Notes: a model not told the origin generated them from the letters alone. DNA of 45,579 bases from Acidimicrobiia bacterium (GCA_022822265.1 JAJECA010000061.1:67711-113289), one strand, 5' to 3'. Shown: positions 9,071-17,310, numbered from the stretch's first letter. Made by a program: numbers and translations.

Positions 9071-9101
9071 TCGTCTTGCCTTTTGTGTTTGACGGAGACC
9101 C

Positions 9102-9154
9102 GTCGGAACGGGCGGAAATGGCGCGGAGGGGTCCGCCCTGCCGCCCGTTCCGAC
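9102..9154 (-). terminator. Large intercistronic stem-loop between binding-protein and cyclase genes
   Basis: A perfect 14-bp inverted repeat (GTCGGAACGGGCGG at 9102-9115 and its complement at 9141-9154) encloses a second hairpin (GCGGA-GGGG-TCCGC at 9123-9136). There is no U-run. It may terminate part of the transcription or protect the 3' end of the abundant binding-protein mRNA. Confidence 0.65.
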
Positions 9155-9181
9155 GATTAGTGGCCTGCTACCGCAGAGCCA

Positions 9182-10639
9182 TTACCACTCGCAGTTGTTG
9201 TCGTCGTCGCACTCCGCTTGCGTCGCGATGGCGTCGATGATCTCCAGCGAGCGAACTGGGTCGAGGATCACGGCGGTTCCCGTGGTCCCGTCGGAGTTGA
9301 ACGGCGTGTACGCCGATGTCACGTTGTTCACGCCGCCCGCGGTGTAGTCGCCAGAACCGGTCACACCCTCGTAGTCAACGTCCTCGCCAGCTCGGATCAA
9401 TGCCAGGCATTCGAGGTACGTGTAGCACACGGTGCCCGGAGCAGATCCGACGGCCCGCATGGCCGGAGCCCAGTCCGACGCATTCAAGGAGCCGGCGGCT
9501 TCAACCGCCAGGGCGGTGTGGACCAAGACGTCGTAGGTCGAGAAGTGGTAGAGGTCGGTCGCCGGGCCGAACTCGTCGCCATAGCCGGAAGTGCCGTCCC
9601 AAGCGGCCGAGAAGTAATCCCATGCCGGCGTCGTATCGTCAAACGTAAACGCAGCAAAGCCGATGCCCTGCTGGGTGTCGATGACATCGGCGCCCATGGT
9701 CTCCACGAACTCTTGCAACACCATTCCGGTCTCGCCGATCCACTCGAGCGACAAGCCCGCTTCGGCGGCCTGCTTGATGATGGTGCCGGCCTCGACCGGG
9801 CCCACCTGGAGGATCACCACATCAGGATTGAGGTCTGCGATCCGCTCGACCTGCGCCCGATACGAAGGCTCTTCGGCAGGGGCGTCTATGCGGTCCAGCA
9901 CGTCGATTCCGACGCTTTCGGCCGCGGCCTGAGCCGCATTGGCGGCAAGCTGGAAGCCCTCAACCTGGGTCGCGAAGATGACAACCGAACTGGCACCGAT
10001 CGACTCCGCATACAGGATGCCTGTGGTGCCAAGGGCCTCGTCCAAGCCCTGGGCACGGAAAATCGGTTCCGCCGCGGTTCCTCCGAGGTTGCCCGGAATG
10101 GCCCCGCCGTGGACGGATGGCACGATCGGACCGTCGTTCTCGGCCCAATGCTCGATCATGAAGGGCCGATACGTTCGGTACCCGTGGGCGATGCTGACGA
10201 TTACGTCGGCGTCGTGGAGGTCCAGGCACGCCCGGGCCGCCTGCGGTTCACCGACCGTCCCGAGATCCTCTGACACGAGTCTCCATTCCCTACCGAGGGG
10301 CGGATCCTCATTGATCACTTCCTCAATCGGAAATCGAACGTCGGCGGTCAAGGCCGGGCCATACTCGCCGAACTCGCCTGTGTAGTAGGCAAGCTCGCAC
10401 ACTGTCACGGGTCCTTCGGACGGTGCCTCCTCCTCGTCAGCGGTATCGCCGGCGTCGGCGGCATCGCCGGCATCAGCGGCGTCGCCGGCATCAGCGGCAT
10501 CGCCAGCGTCAGCGGAGGAATCGGGCGCCGACGGCTCGACGGAGCTCGGAGCATCGTCATCGTTTCCACAGGCACTGGCAATCAGCACTAACCCGAAGAG
10601 CAGGGCAATGACCTGCATCCACCTTTTGTTGGTCTTCAT
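9182..10639 (-). CDS. ABC transporter substrate-binding lipoprotein (branched-chain amino acid/amide type)
   Basis: A 485-residue type I periplasmic-binding-fold lipoprotein. Residues 1-24 are a lipoprotein signal with lipobox LIASAC. Residues about 40-70 form an acidic linker of four six-residue DAGDAA-like repeats. The rest is a Peripla_BP_6 domain, beginning VTVCELAYYTGEFGEYGP and including DVIVSIAHGYRTYRPF and PDVVILQVGP. It would deliver a small organic ligand to the LivHMGF complex encoded just upstream. The ATG at 10639 is chosen because AAAGGAGAC lies before it and the signal peptide begins there; a longer frame upstream adds unlikely residues. It is flanked on both sides by hairpins, consistent with differential mRNA stability. 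The ligand is unknown. Confidence 0.88.
   Translation of the reverse strand: MKTNKRWMQVIALLFGLVLIASACGNDDDAPSSVEPSAPDSSADAGDAADAGDAADAGDAADAGDTADEEEAPSEGPVTVCELAYYTGEFGEYGPALTADVRFPIEEVINEDPPLGREWRLVSEDLGTVGEPQAARACLDLHDADVIVSIAHGYRTYRPFMIEHWAENDGPIVPSVHGGAIPGNLGGTAAEPIFRAQGLDEALGTTGILYAESIGASSVVIFATQVEGFQLAANAAQAAAESVGIDVLDRIDAPAEEPSYRAQVERIADLNPDVVILQVGPVEAGTIIKQAAEAGLSLEWIGETGMVLQEFVETMGADVIDTQQGIGFAAFTFDDTTPAWDYFSAAWDGTSGYGDEFGPATDLYHFSTYDVLVHTALAVEAAGSLNASDWAPAMRAVGSAPGTVCYTYLECLALIRAGEDVDYEGVTGSGDYTAGGVNNVTSAYTPFNSDGTTGTAVILDPVRSLEIIDAIATQAECDDDNNCEW
10430..10520 (-). repeat. 18-bp tandem repeat encoding an acidic Ala/Asp/Gly linker
   Basis: About four copies of an 18-bp unit encode DAGDAA-type repeats directly behind the lipobox of the binding protein. 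It is a flexible membrane-tether linker and is prone to copy-number change. Confidence 0.75.
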
Positions 10640-10662
10640 GGTTGGTCTCCTTTGTTTGTCTG

Positions 10663-10685
10663 CTTGGGCCCTGGTGGGGCCCAAG
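10663..10685 (-). terminator. Intercistronic hairpin between livF and the binding-protein gene
   Basis: A perfect 9-bp stem, CTTGGGCCC and GGGCCCAAG, with a 5-nt loop (10672-10676). No U-run follows, so partial termination or an mRNA-processing/stability element is more likely than a full stop. Confidence 0.6.
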
Positions 10686-10703
10686 CTCTATCCCCCTCGG
10701 GAG

Positions 10704-11444
10704 CTAGATCTGGTATCCCTCTCTTAGCAGGTCGGTGGTGACAGCGTCGGCAGACATCGGCTCCGAACCGACGCCGAGGCTGAGGACCATCACCCTGTCG
10801 GCGATGCCGAGGGCTTGGGTTGCGTTCTGCTCGGTCAGCACGATGGACACCCCGCGGGTGCGGTGTATCTCGGCGACCTTCTCGAAGAAGAGCTCAAGAT
10901 AGAGCGGAGACAGGCCAGCGGTGGGCTCGTCGAGCAGCAACACGGTGGGGTCCTGCATCAGGGCGCGACCGCAAGCCACCATCCTCGACTCGCCACCACT
11001 GAGATTCCCAGCCCGGAGATCAAGCTTGCTGCGCAGATCGGGAAACGTCTCGAACACTTCTTCGAGGCGTTCCTCGTGAGGTCTGGTGCCAATCATCCCG
11101 CCGACAGTGAGGTTCTCGAGTACGGACAGATCTGGGAACACGGCGGCTTCCTGGGGCACGTACCCAACTCCGAGGCGCGCCGACTCCGACGCCGCCAGGT
11201 TTGTCACGTCGGTTCCGTGATAGGCGATGGATCCCGAAAAAGCTGGTATGAGCCCGGCGAGCGTGGTGAGCAGCGTTGTCTTCCCCGCACCGTTCGCACC
11301 CAGGACCGCGAAGATCTCGTGGCCGACGGTGAACTCCACATCGTGGAGCACCGCCACGCTGCCGTATCCGCTCGACAGCCCGTTTACGGACACGGCCGGG
11401 GTTACAGATGTGTCGCCGCTGTTGACCACCGCTTGTTTACGCAC
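10704..11444 (-). CDS. livF: ABC transporter ATP-binding protein LivF
   Basis: A 246-residue ATPase with Walker A GANGAGKTT, Q-loop VGYVPQ, signature LSGGESRM and Walker B VLLLDEPTAGLSP, followed by the H-loop region replaced by VLTEQNA, as is usual for LivF (Gln/Glu rather than His near the switch). The branched-chain-amino-acid importer needs a LivF/LivG ATPase pair; livG lies directly upstream. The GTG start at 11444 overlaps the livG stop by 8 nt. The next gene downstream is the binding protein after a hairpin. Confidence 0.9.
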   Translation of the reverse strand: MRKQAVVNSGDTSVTPAVSVNGLSSGYGSVAVLHDVEFTVGHEIFAVLGANGAGKTTLLTTLAGLIPAFSGSIAYHGTDVTNLAASESARLGVGYVPQEAAVFPDLSVLENLTVGGMIGTRPHEERLEEVFETFPDLRSKLDLRAGNLSGGESRMVACGRALMQDPTVLLLDEPTAGLSPLYLELFFEKVAEIHRTRGVSIVLTEQNATQALGIADRVMVLSLGVGSEPMSADAVTTDLLREGYQI

Positions 11445-12213
11445 TTCCGGCCCCCAAGTAGCTCTCGACCACCGTTGGGTTAGCCCGAATCGTAGCGGGG
11501 TTGTCCTTGAGGAGAACTTTCCCCTCGGCCATGAAGATCACCTCATCGCACAGGTCCCAGATCACATCGAGGTCGTGCTCGACGATCACCACCGACGTCC
11601 CCTTGCCAGCGAGCTCTCGAACCGCGGATTTGACCCGCTCAGTGTGGTCTTCGGAAAGACCGGCAGTCGGCTCGTCCAACAGAAGAACGGCGGGCTGGAG
11701 CAAGAGGCAGCGCACGATGTCGAGCAACTTCTTGTCTCCGCCCGAGAGGGCGACGGCTAGCGGATCATCGAAGCCGAAATAGTCGAGCCAGTGTCGGATC
11801 TCGTCTTCGTGTCGCTTGCGCACCGCTCGATCCGCCGCCGCGGCGAAGGGGCGCTCATAGCGCGCCTCGGTCACCGCTAGCAGCGCGGAGTCGAGAATGG
11901 TGAGATGTTCGAAGTCGGTGATCACCTGGGTCGACTTCACAACGCCAAGCCCGGCCATCTGGCTGGTGCGAGTGGCGGACAGCACCACATCGCGCTGTCC
12001 AGGGCGGCTGAGGGTGACCCTCCCCCCGTCCAGCGGGATGGAGTGCATGATGAGGCGCATCAGCGTTGTTTTGCCGGCACCGTTGGGACCAAGCAGTCCC
12101 TCCACCGGGACATCCCCGAGCACGAGTTCGTCAACGTCCACCACAACGCGACCCGAGAACGACTTGGTGACGTCGCGGACCAAAATCTGCGGCCGAAGGT
12201 CCTCACCAGTCAC
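11437..12213 (-). CDS. livG: ABC transporter ATP-binding protein LivG
   Basis: A 258-residue ATPase with Walker A GPNGAGKTT, signature ALSGGDKKLLDIVR, Walker B AVLLLDEPTAGLSED and H-loop VVIVEHDLDVIWDLCD, and the LivG-type C-terminus (GKVLLKDNPATIRANPTV) with the YLG end. It pairs with LivF to power uptake. The GTG start at 12213 overlaps the livM stop by 11 nt and its own stop overlaps livF, so these ATPases are translated as a coupled unit. Confidence 0.9.
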   Translation of the reverse strand: MTGEDLRPQILVRDVTKSFSGRVVVDVDELVLGDVPVEGLLGPNGAGKTTLMRLIMHSIPLDGGRVTLSRPGQRDVVLSATRTSQMAGLGVVKSTQVITDFEHLTILDSALLAVTEARYERPFAAAADRAVRKRHEDEIRHWLDYFGFDDPLAVALSGGDKKLLDIVRCLLLQPAVLLLDEPTAGLSEDHTERVKSAVRELAGKGTSVVIVEHDLDVIWDLCDEVIFMAEGKVLLKDNPATIRANPTVVESYLGAGSA

Positions 12214-13156
12214 CGTGGAGCCTCCGCATGAGAGCAGGACGCCGCATCTGCCCGAGCAGTCCTTGGGGCCGGAATATCAGCATGAGAACGATGGCGGCGC
12301 CGAACACGGCCTCGCGGGCCACGGGGAGAGCCTGGGTGTTCCACCCGTCTGGAATCGGTATATAGAACTGGATAACGATGTCGAAGAGGGCGACGGTCAA
12401 CAAGACGCCGACCACGGCCCCGAACACCCGGGCCGTGCCGCCGAGTATCAACGCTGCCAGCGCAGCCAGGGTCACGCTGACATCCAGGCTGTTGATTTCC
12501 AGCGATCGCACCATGACCCCGTGCATCGCACCGAGCAGGCCCATGGCGCCCGACGTGACCATCATCATGCGGAGCCTGGCCGCGGTGGCGGATTTTCCAA
12601 GGCTTCGCGCCAGCGCCTCGTTGGCGCCAACGGCAATCAACAGACGGCCGTGGGGCGTGCGGTGGACCCTCCAGGCGTAGACAAAGATCAAGACCACCAC
12701 TGCTGTGGTGATCAGCAACCACGTGAACTCGTGGGTCTTCACCCGACCGAAGTCGTATGGGAAGCCCAGGCCGCCGAGGCCCAGCGCCCCTCCCGTCAAC
12801 CCTTGTTGCGTCGTGGCCAGGATCACCACGATCGTGGCAAATCCGAGGGTTCCGACCAGGGTTCCGTCGTCGTCGAGATCTGAGATCAACCACCCGACGA
12901 CTAGGCCAGCGGCCGCGGCCACAATCGTGGCGATCGCCGCACAAATGAGGAACTGGTATACGTCCCCGAACGGCCAATCAACCTTCAGATAGGCAACTCC
13001 GAACGCATACAACCCCAAGCCCCAGAAACCCACGACCCCGAAGTTCGCCACCCGGGTCAATCCGAGTTGGAGATGCACCAAGAGGCCAAGGCCCATGATC
13101 TCGATGACCTTGAAAGCACCGAAGATGAGGAACGCGTCGAGCCAGTCGAGATTCAT
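12203..13156 (-). CDS. livM: ABC transporter permease LivM
   Basis: A 317-residue integral membrane protein with about eight to ten hydrophobic segments and the BPD_transp_2 pattern: VANFGVVGFWGLGLYAFG near the N-terminus, a central cytoplasmic loop around residue 210 (VGANEALARSLGKSATAAR, the ATPase-coupling EAA-like loop), and AALILGGTARVFGAVVGV. The ATG at 13156 is preceded by GAAGG and lies 2 nt after the livH stop; an in-frame extension upstream overlaps livH in the wrong frame and is not real. With LivH it forms the translocation channel. Confidence 0.88.
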   Translation of the reverse strand: MNLDWLDAFLIFGAFKVIEIMGLGLLVHLQLGLTRVANFGVVGFWGLGLYAFGVAYLKVDWPFGDVYQFLICAAIATIVAAAAGLVVGWLISDLDDDGTLVGTLGFATIVVILATTQQGLTGGALGLGGLGFPYDFGRVKTHEFTWLLITTAVVVLIFVYAWRVHRTPHGRLLIAVGANEALARSLGKSATAARLRMMMVTSGAMGLLGAMHGVMVRSLEINSLDVSVTLAALAALILGGTARVFGAVVGVLLTVALFDIVIQFYIPIPDGWNTQALPVAREAVFGAAIVLMLIFRPQGLLGQMRRPALMRRLHGDW

Positions 13157-13158
13157 CG

Positions 13159-14151
13159 TCAAACCTTCGATGCGTCGGTGAGCCGACGACCTCGGAACTT
13201 GAGCACGCCGAGAAAGGCGACAACGAGGACGAGCTCCGCGTACAGGCTGTTGCCGTATTCCAGCGTGATCCCGGTCAGCGCGACTCCAGTGGCCATGCCG
13301 ACCACCACGACGCCGAGCAGGCCCCAGATTCCACCCACCAGCACCACCAGCAAGATCAAGAGGAATTCGTCGATGCCGAGGGAAGACTCCACCGAGGCGC
13401 CCGCCCCGTAGAACACGCCGGCCAGACCACCACACACCCCGGCGACGAACCAGATCAAGATGGTCACGCGGAGTGGCCGAACTCCGCTCGCCTGCGCCAA
13501 ACCCTCGTTGCTGGCCAGCGCTCGGATCTGAAGCCCATAGCTGGTGCGCTGGATGAACTGGTACACGATGGTGGTCAGAGCGGCGACGCTGGCCAGTGCC
13601 AGCAATCGGAACAAGGAGACCCCGACACCGAACACTTCAATCGTGGTGGGAGGCGGGATATCGAAGGCGCGTCTGCGATAGCCGAATACGAACTGCAACG
13701 CGTGTTGCAGGAAGATCGACAACCCGAATGAGATGACGATCATCTCGAGGTTGCCCACCCGCCGTCCCTTGGCATAGCGGAAAATTGCGAGGTAGGTGAC
13801 CACACTGAGCACACCGGCGAGCAGGCCAGCGGGGAGAAGCACCACGTAGAAACCCAGCCCCCACGAGTTGTTCATCCAAACCGCGAAGTACGCGCCCAGC
13901 GTGATGGTCTCGGCGTAGGCGACGTTCAGGAGGCCGGTGAGGCGATACAACAGGGCAAAGCCGAAAGCGGCGAGCACCAGCGGGGCGTTCTCGGTGGCGC
14001 CGACCACGAAAGTTGTGGCCCAGAAATCGAACAAAGCCGCGAGCACCACAACGACAACGACAACGGCGAGGCTGATGGCCCACGCCGGCGCACGCCCGAA
14101 CTTGGACCAGCCCTCGCGCCCGCCGGGTGGCGCAATCGTCTCGCTAGTCAT
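13159..14151 (-). CDS. livH: ABC transporter permease LivH
   Basis: A 330-residue integral membrane protein of the BPD_transp_2 family with an N-terminal cytoplasmic tail and the typical LivH sequence GLLNVAYAETITLGAYFAVW, a long coupling loop (QIRALASNEGLAQASGVRPLR) and GGIWGLLGVVVVGMATG. It is the first gene of the transporter set. Its ATG overlaps by four bases (ATGA) the stop of a 60-codon ORF that looks like the start of a GntR regulator, and no clear ribosome-binding site of its own is seen, so it may depend on translation of that small ORF. Confidence 0.88.
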   Translation of the reverse strand: MTSETIAPPGGREGWSKFGRAPAWAISLAVVVVVVVLAALFDFWATTFVVGATENAPLVLAAFGFALLYRLTGLLNVAYAETITLGAYFAVWMNNSWGLGFYVVLLPAGLLAGVLSVVTYLAIFRYAKGRRVGNLEMIVISFGLSIFLQHALQFVFGYRRRAFDIPPPTTIEVFGVGVSLFRLLALASVAALTTIVYQFIQRTSYGLQIRALASNEGLAQASGVRPLRVTILIWFVAGVCGGLAGVFYGAGASVESSLGIDEFLLILLVVLVGGIWGLLGVVVVGMATGVALTGITLEYGNSLYAELVLVVAFLGVLKFRGRRLTDASKV

Positions 14152-14330
14152 CTGAAGCTGCGTTGCAGTCCGCCGGCTCGCTGTGATCGGCTTGAAAGAA
14201 CATCTTTCGCACGCTGAGCTGATGGGCCCTCGCCCGGCACAAGCTCGCCCTTGCCGATCCGGTCAAGCAGGAGACGCTTGATAGCCGCTGAAAGTGGCTC
14301 GGTTCCGAGGACGGAACTGTCTAGAACCAT
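14148..14330 (-). pseudogene. 60-codon GntR-like N-terminal fragment, coupled to livH
   Basis: The predicted 60-residue peptide contains PLSAAIKRLLLDRIGKGELV followed by PGE, which matches the first helix and turn of GntR-family winged-helix domains (usual form: LRERIxSGELxPGE). After that the similarity stops and the frame ends, so the recognition helix and effector domain are missing. The stop overlaps the livH ATG as ATGA. It could be a decayed regulator gene whose remnant still couples translation to livH, or a genuine leader peptide. No ribosome-binding site is obvious before the ATG at 14330. Confidence 0.45.
14194..14208. promoter_or_regulatory. Perfect dyad GAAAGA-ACA-TCTTTC upstream of livH
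   Basis: A 6-bp perfect inverted repeat with a 3-nt centre, about 45 nt before the livH start and inside the GntR-like fragment. It could be an operator or a small mRNA hairpin near the livH start; there is no direct evidence for either. Confidence 0.3.
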
Positions 14331-14339
14331 AGGAGACCG

Positions 14340-14390
14340 ATTCCTGGATAATTGTTCGATAGTCGATAAGTGCGGGTCATGCTACACCGC
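14340..14390 (-). promoter_or_regulatory. Candidate promoter/operator region of the liv operon
   Basis: An AT-rich stretch in GC-rich DNA containing TTCGATAGTCGA (14354-14365), a TCGA-TCGA imperfect dyad flanked by TT and AA, and on the - strand TGTAGCATGACC (14375-14386), which matches 11 of 12 bases in the promoter region of the Mo-hydroxylase operon. The latter overlaps the stop codon of the BKACE gene. Confidence 0.35.
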
Positions 14391-15285
14391 GAAGCTGAAG
14401 TCGCCCGCGGGCTTCCTTCGGGGTAGCGACGCTGCGATGGACGGCTTCGGCCAGGATTCGAACCCGTTCGACCTGGTCGCGGTTCGCCTCGGCCAAGCGA
14501 CCCGGACCGTCCCACAACGAGTCTTCGAGACCCACGCGGGCGTTGTCCCCAAGGGCGAGAGACAGCGCGGCAACGCGTATCTGTGCCGCACCGGCGCCGA
14601 GAACCGACCACTCGAAGTCGTCGCCAAAGAGGCGCTCAGCCGTGCGGCGTTGGTGTATCACATCGTCGACATCAGCCCCCATCCCTCCGAGGATGCCGAA
14701 CACGGATTGCACGAAGAACGGCGGCTCCACCAGGCCTCGGTCGACGAAGTGGGCCAAATTGTAGAGATGGGCGGTGTCGTAGCACTCGAACTCGAACCGA
14801 GTGCCCTGATCTCCGCAGGACTTGAGAATGCGCTCGATGTCCTCGAAGGAATTCCGGAAGATCAGGGCCTTGTTGCCGAGATGGGTGCGTTCCCAGTCAT
14901 AGCGAAAATCGGGGAAGCGCTCCAGCATGGGGTATAGGCCGAAGTTCATGGTGCCCATGTTGAGCGAGGCGAGTTCGGGGGCGAGCTCCAAGGCGGGGCG
15001 AATGCGCTCGTCGACGGTCATGTGGGGACTGCCCCCGGTGGTGACGTTGATGACCACTTCGCTCTCGGCTCGAATGTGGTCGAGCAGCTCCCGGAACAGG
15101 CCGACGTCTTGGACCGGATGACCATCCTCGGGATCGCGCACGTGGAGGTGCACGACCGCGGCGCCGGCTTGTGCGGCGCCGATGGCGGCGGTGGCTATCT
15201 CGCCCGGCGTGATGGGCAGGTAAGGCGACATCGACGGGGTATGGATGGCACCCGTCGGTGCGCAGGTGATGATTGCGGATCGCAT
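14377..15285 (-). CDS. Beta-keto acid cleavage enzyme (BKACE, DUF849)
   Basis: A 302-residue TIM-barrel enzyme of the 3-keto-5-aminohexanoate-cleavage family. Visible marks are the N-terminal IITCAPTGA, the zinc-binding HLHVRDPEDG (His-x-His at about residues 46-48), INVTTGG, and ASLNMGTMNFG. Family members condense a beta-keto acid with acetyl-CoA and split it to acetoacetate and a new acyl-CoA. The substrate group differs among BKACE clades and is not readable here. Its ATG shares one base with the TGA of the histidine-phosphatase gene (TGATG), so the two are co-translated. Acetoacetyl-CoA synthetase, about 8 kb downstream in the same gene run, would consume its product. Confidence 0.88.
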   Translation of the reverse strand: MRSAIITCAPTGAIHTPSMSPYLPITPGEIATAAIGAAQAGAAVVHLHVRDPEDGHPVQDVGLFRELLDHIRAESEVVINVTTGGSPHMTVDERIRPALELAPELASLNMGTMNFGLYPMLERFPDFRYDWERTHLGNKALIFRNSFEDIERILKSCGDQGTRFEFECYDTAHLYNLAHFVDRGLVEPPFFVQSVFGILGGMGADVDDVIHQRRTAERLFGDDFEWSVLGAGAAQIRVAALSLALGDNARVGLEDSLWDGPGRLAEANRDQVERVRILAEAVHRSVATPKEARGRLQLRGVA

Positions 15286-16016
15286 CAGGTTTCCTCGAAT
15301 CCGGGCCCCGGCTTTGACGTCGCCGGGATGTCACCAGTTTCTGTTTCGAACAATGAGAACGAGATGTCCCCGGTTTGGCTGGCGATGAGCGAGAATCCGT
15401 GAAGGAACGGAGGCTCCCGCGTGTAAACGTTCTCGAATCCAAGCCGGACGGCCCTGAGCACTGGCGAGTGGGTGATGGCCACGACGGTTGCCCCCGCTCG
15501 ACCGGCGCTATCGCCCAGGCTCCGGACGAACGACACGATTCGCCGAGCGACAGCGTGGGCATCCTCTCCGGGCGGGTTGGGATGCTCCAGCCAGTAGCCC
15601 ACCCGCTCCTCGGCGCTGATCAGTTTGCCGAAGAACGGAGAGCTCACCACGTCCTCGGGGCTGATGCCAGGTGCCTGTGCCGCGATCGCCTCGGCGCCCT
15701 CTGCGATGTTGACCCGGTGCCCGCCGAGATATAGGTCGGGGTTTCGGAGGGCGAAGCTCACCGCGGGCTCAGGCAGCTCGGGAGAACCGGCCACGCCGCG
15801 ATAGCCGGCGGCGAACGCGGTTCCCGTGTCGAGGGTCCGGGCCGTCTCCCCGCTGAGCAGGCACTCGATCTCCACTCCCTGTTGTGCGAACCAGCGACCC
15901 GCGGCTTCGGACTGGGCCACCCCGAGATCGGTGAGGCCTACATCGCTGCGGTGGTGGGCGACTTGGCCGTGCCGCAGGAGAATCGCCCGCACTTTGCGCC
16001 CGCCCTCAGCGGTCAT
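15285..16016 (-). CDS. Histidine phosphatase family protein
   Basis: A 243-residue protein of the phosphoglycerate-mutase-like histidine phosphatase clan. The catalytic RHG motif is in ILLRHGQVAHH near residue 14, GLTDLGVAQSEAAG follows, and the second catalytic His is in VVAITHSPVLRAV at about residue 187. Such enzymes remove phosphate from small molecules or proteins; some relatives act on sugar or nucleotide phosphates. It lies between a Tm-1-like protein gene (49-nt gap) and BKACE (1-nt overlap), so it is likely part of the catabolic operon, but no role is evident. Confidence 0.82.
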   Translation of the reverse strand: MTAEGGRKVRAILLRHGQVAHHRSDVGLTDLGVAQSEAAGRWFAQQGVEIECLLSGETARTLDTGTAFAAGYRGVAGSPELPEPAVSFALRNPDLYLGGHRVNIAEGAEAIAAQAPGISPEDVVSSPFFGKLISAEERVGYWLEHPNPPGEDAHAVARRIVSFVRSLGDSAGRAGATVVAITHSPVLRAVRLGFENVYTREPPFLHGFSLIASQTGDISFSLFETETGDIPATSKPGPGFEET

Positions 16017-16038
16017 AAGGGTTGCTCTGTCCCGCTAT

Positions 16039-16067
16039 GGCCAGCGCTCACTGGGCCAGCGCTCACT
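16039..16067 (-). repeat. 14-bp direct tandem duplication at a gene junction
   Basis: GGCCAGCGCTCACT occurs twice with a 15-bp period, across the stop of the UPF0261 gene. It looks like a recent slippage duplication. Confidence 0.7.
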
Positions 16068-17310
16068 ATGACTGCGCCTGCTTCCAACGCTCCATGAACA
16101 AACCGAAGACCGCGTCGGCAAAGGGCTCGTCGTTGATGAGATTGTCCATCTCGACAAGCTCAATGGCCGGATCGAGGTTTGAGCGAATGGCGTCGAACAG
16201 CGGCGTGGTGTCCACCCCGTGCCATTGGCTGCCCTCCTTGAAGTAGTTGTCGAGGCCCTGGAGGGGCAGGGCAACTGCTTTGGGCCCAATGCTCCGGTTC
16301 ACGTGGTCGGCCAGATATTCGCCGAGCCGAGTCATCTCATCGGGGGTCGCGAGCAGCGATGTGATGTTGGGGTTGTGAAGAATGATGTTGCGCTCATCAG
16401 TGTTGTATTTCTCGGGAATGGTCTCGGGCGCCGCAAAGTTGAAGCACTCGATTGCGCCTGGAACCACCACGAGCGGAATGCTGTTGCGAGTGGCGGCCGA
16501 CATCCGCTCGATGTCAAGACGGAAGATGCCGTCATTCCAGGTGTTGAGCAACTCGGCCAGCGTGAAGTCGATGAGTCCGTCGATGATGCCCTCGTCGATG
16601 AGGTGCTCCATGCCGGCGCCCTCTCCGACGGCGTGGAAGGTAACCACCTGGAATCCCTCGGACTCGAGCTGTTCACGCATCCGCATCACGCCCGGGGTGG
16701 TGACCCCGAACATCGAGATGGCGATCAGCGGCTCGCCTTCGGTGGCCAGCGCCTTGGTGGCCTCGTATCCCTGGGCCATCCCCGCGATCGATCCTGCGGC
16801 GTTGGACAGGACCAGCTTGGAGACGTTGTTGATGCCGGCGATGTCGGTCACCGCGTTGGCCATGTGCATGTCGGAATGCCCGACATAGGGACGGACGTCG
16901 CCCGACGCCATGGTCGAGACCATGAGCTTTGGAAAGCCGAGCGGCAGCGTTCGGAAGGCATCGGTGAGGATGTAGGTACCGCCGGACCCGCCCAAGCCCA
17001 TCACACCTTGGATGCGTCCGCTCGCCACGAGGTCGCCTAGCACGGCGGCGAGACCCTCGCCCATGCTTTCAACTGCGGCGACGCGTCCTCCGGCACCTTC
17101 GACGCCGGCGCGGAAATCAGCGAGGTCGATCCCGGCCGCGCTGGCCACCTCGTCGGCGGAGATGTCGGGGGCGAAGTGCGGAGTTCCCAGAACCCCGCAG
17201 TCGATCACCAATACGTCGACACCAGCATCGATGAGACGGTCGCGCACGAACTCGTACTCAGCGCCTTTCGTGTCGAGAGTTCCTGCGAGGCACACGGTGG
17301 TGTTCGGCAT
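16066..17310 (-). CDS. Tm-1-like ATP-binding domain protein (UPF0261)
   Basis: A 414-residue protein matching the UPF0261/Tm-1 N-terminal family: it begins TVCLAGTLDTKGAEYEFV, has the Gly-rich nucleotide loop GVMGLGGSGGTY at about residue 105, VSTMASGDVRPYVG, and the C-terminal LFDAIRSNLDPAIELVEMD. Plant Tm-1 binds ATP and a viral replicase; bacterial members have no firmly known function and are often next to a TIM-barrel partner, which is missing here. It has AAAGGAGAC before its ATG, similar to the binding-protein gene. It is 54 nt behind the Mo-hydroxylase large subunit. Confidence 0.85.
   Translation of the reverse strand: MPNTTVCLAGTLDTKGAEYEFVRDRLIDAGVDVLVIDCGVLGTPHFAPDISADEVASAAGIDLADFRAGVEGAGGRVAAVESMGEGLAAVLGDLVASGRIQGVMGLGGSGGTYILTDAFRTLPLGFPKLMVSTMASGDVRPYVGHSDMHMANAVTDIAGINNVSKLVLSNAAGSIAGMAQGYEATKALATEGEPLIAISMFGVTTPGVMRMREQLESEGFQVVTFHAVGEGAGMEHLIDEGIIDGLIDFTLAELLNTWNDGIFRLDIERMSAATRNSIPLVVVPGAIECFNFAAPETIPEKYNTDERNIILHNPNITSLLATPDEMTRLGEYLADHVNRSIGPKAVALPLQGLDNYFKEGSQWHGVDTTPLFDAIRSNLDPAIELVEMDNLINDEPFADAVFGLFMERWKQAQS

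Noticed and set aside
16039..16067. Possible binding-site repeat from the 14-bp duplication.
   Set aside because: The repeat covers the stop codon of the upstream gene and has a 15-bp period; simple slippage is the better explanation.
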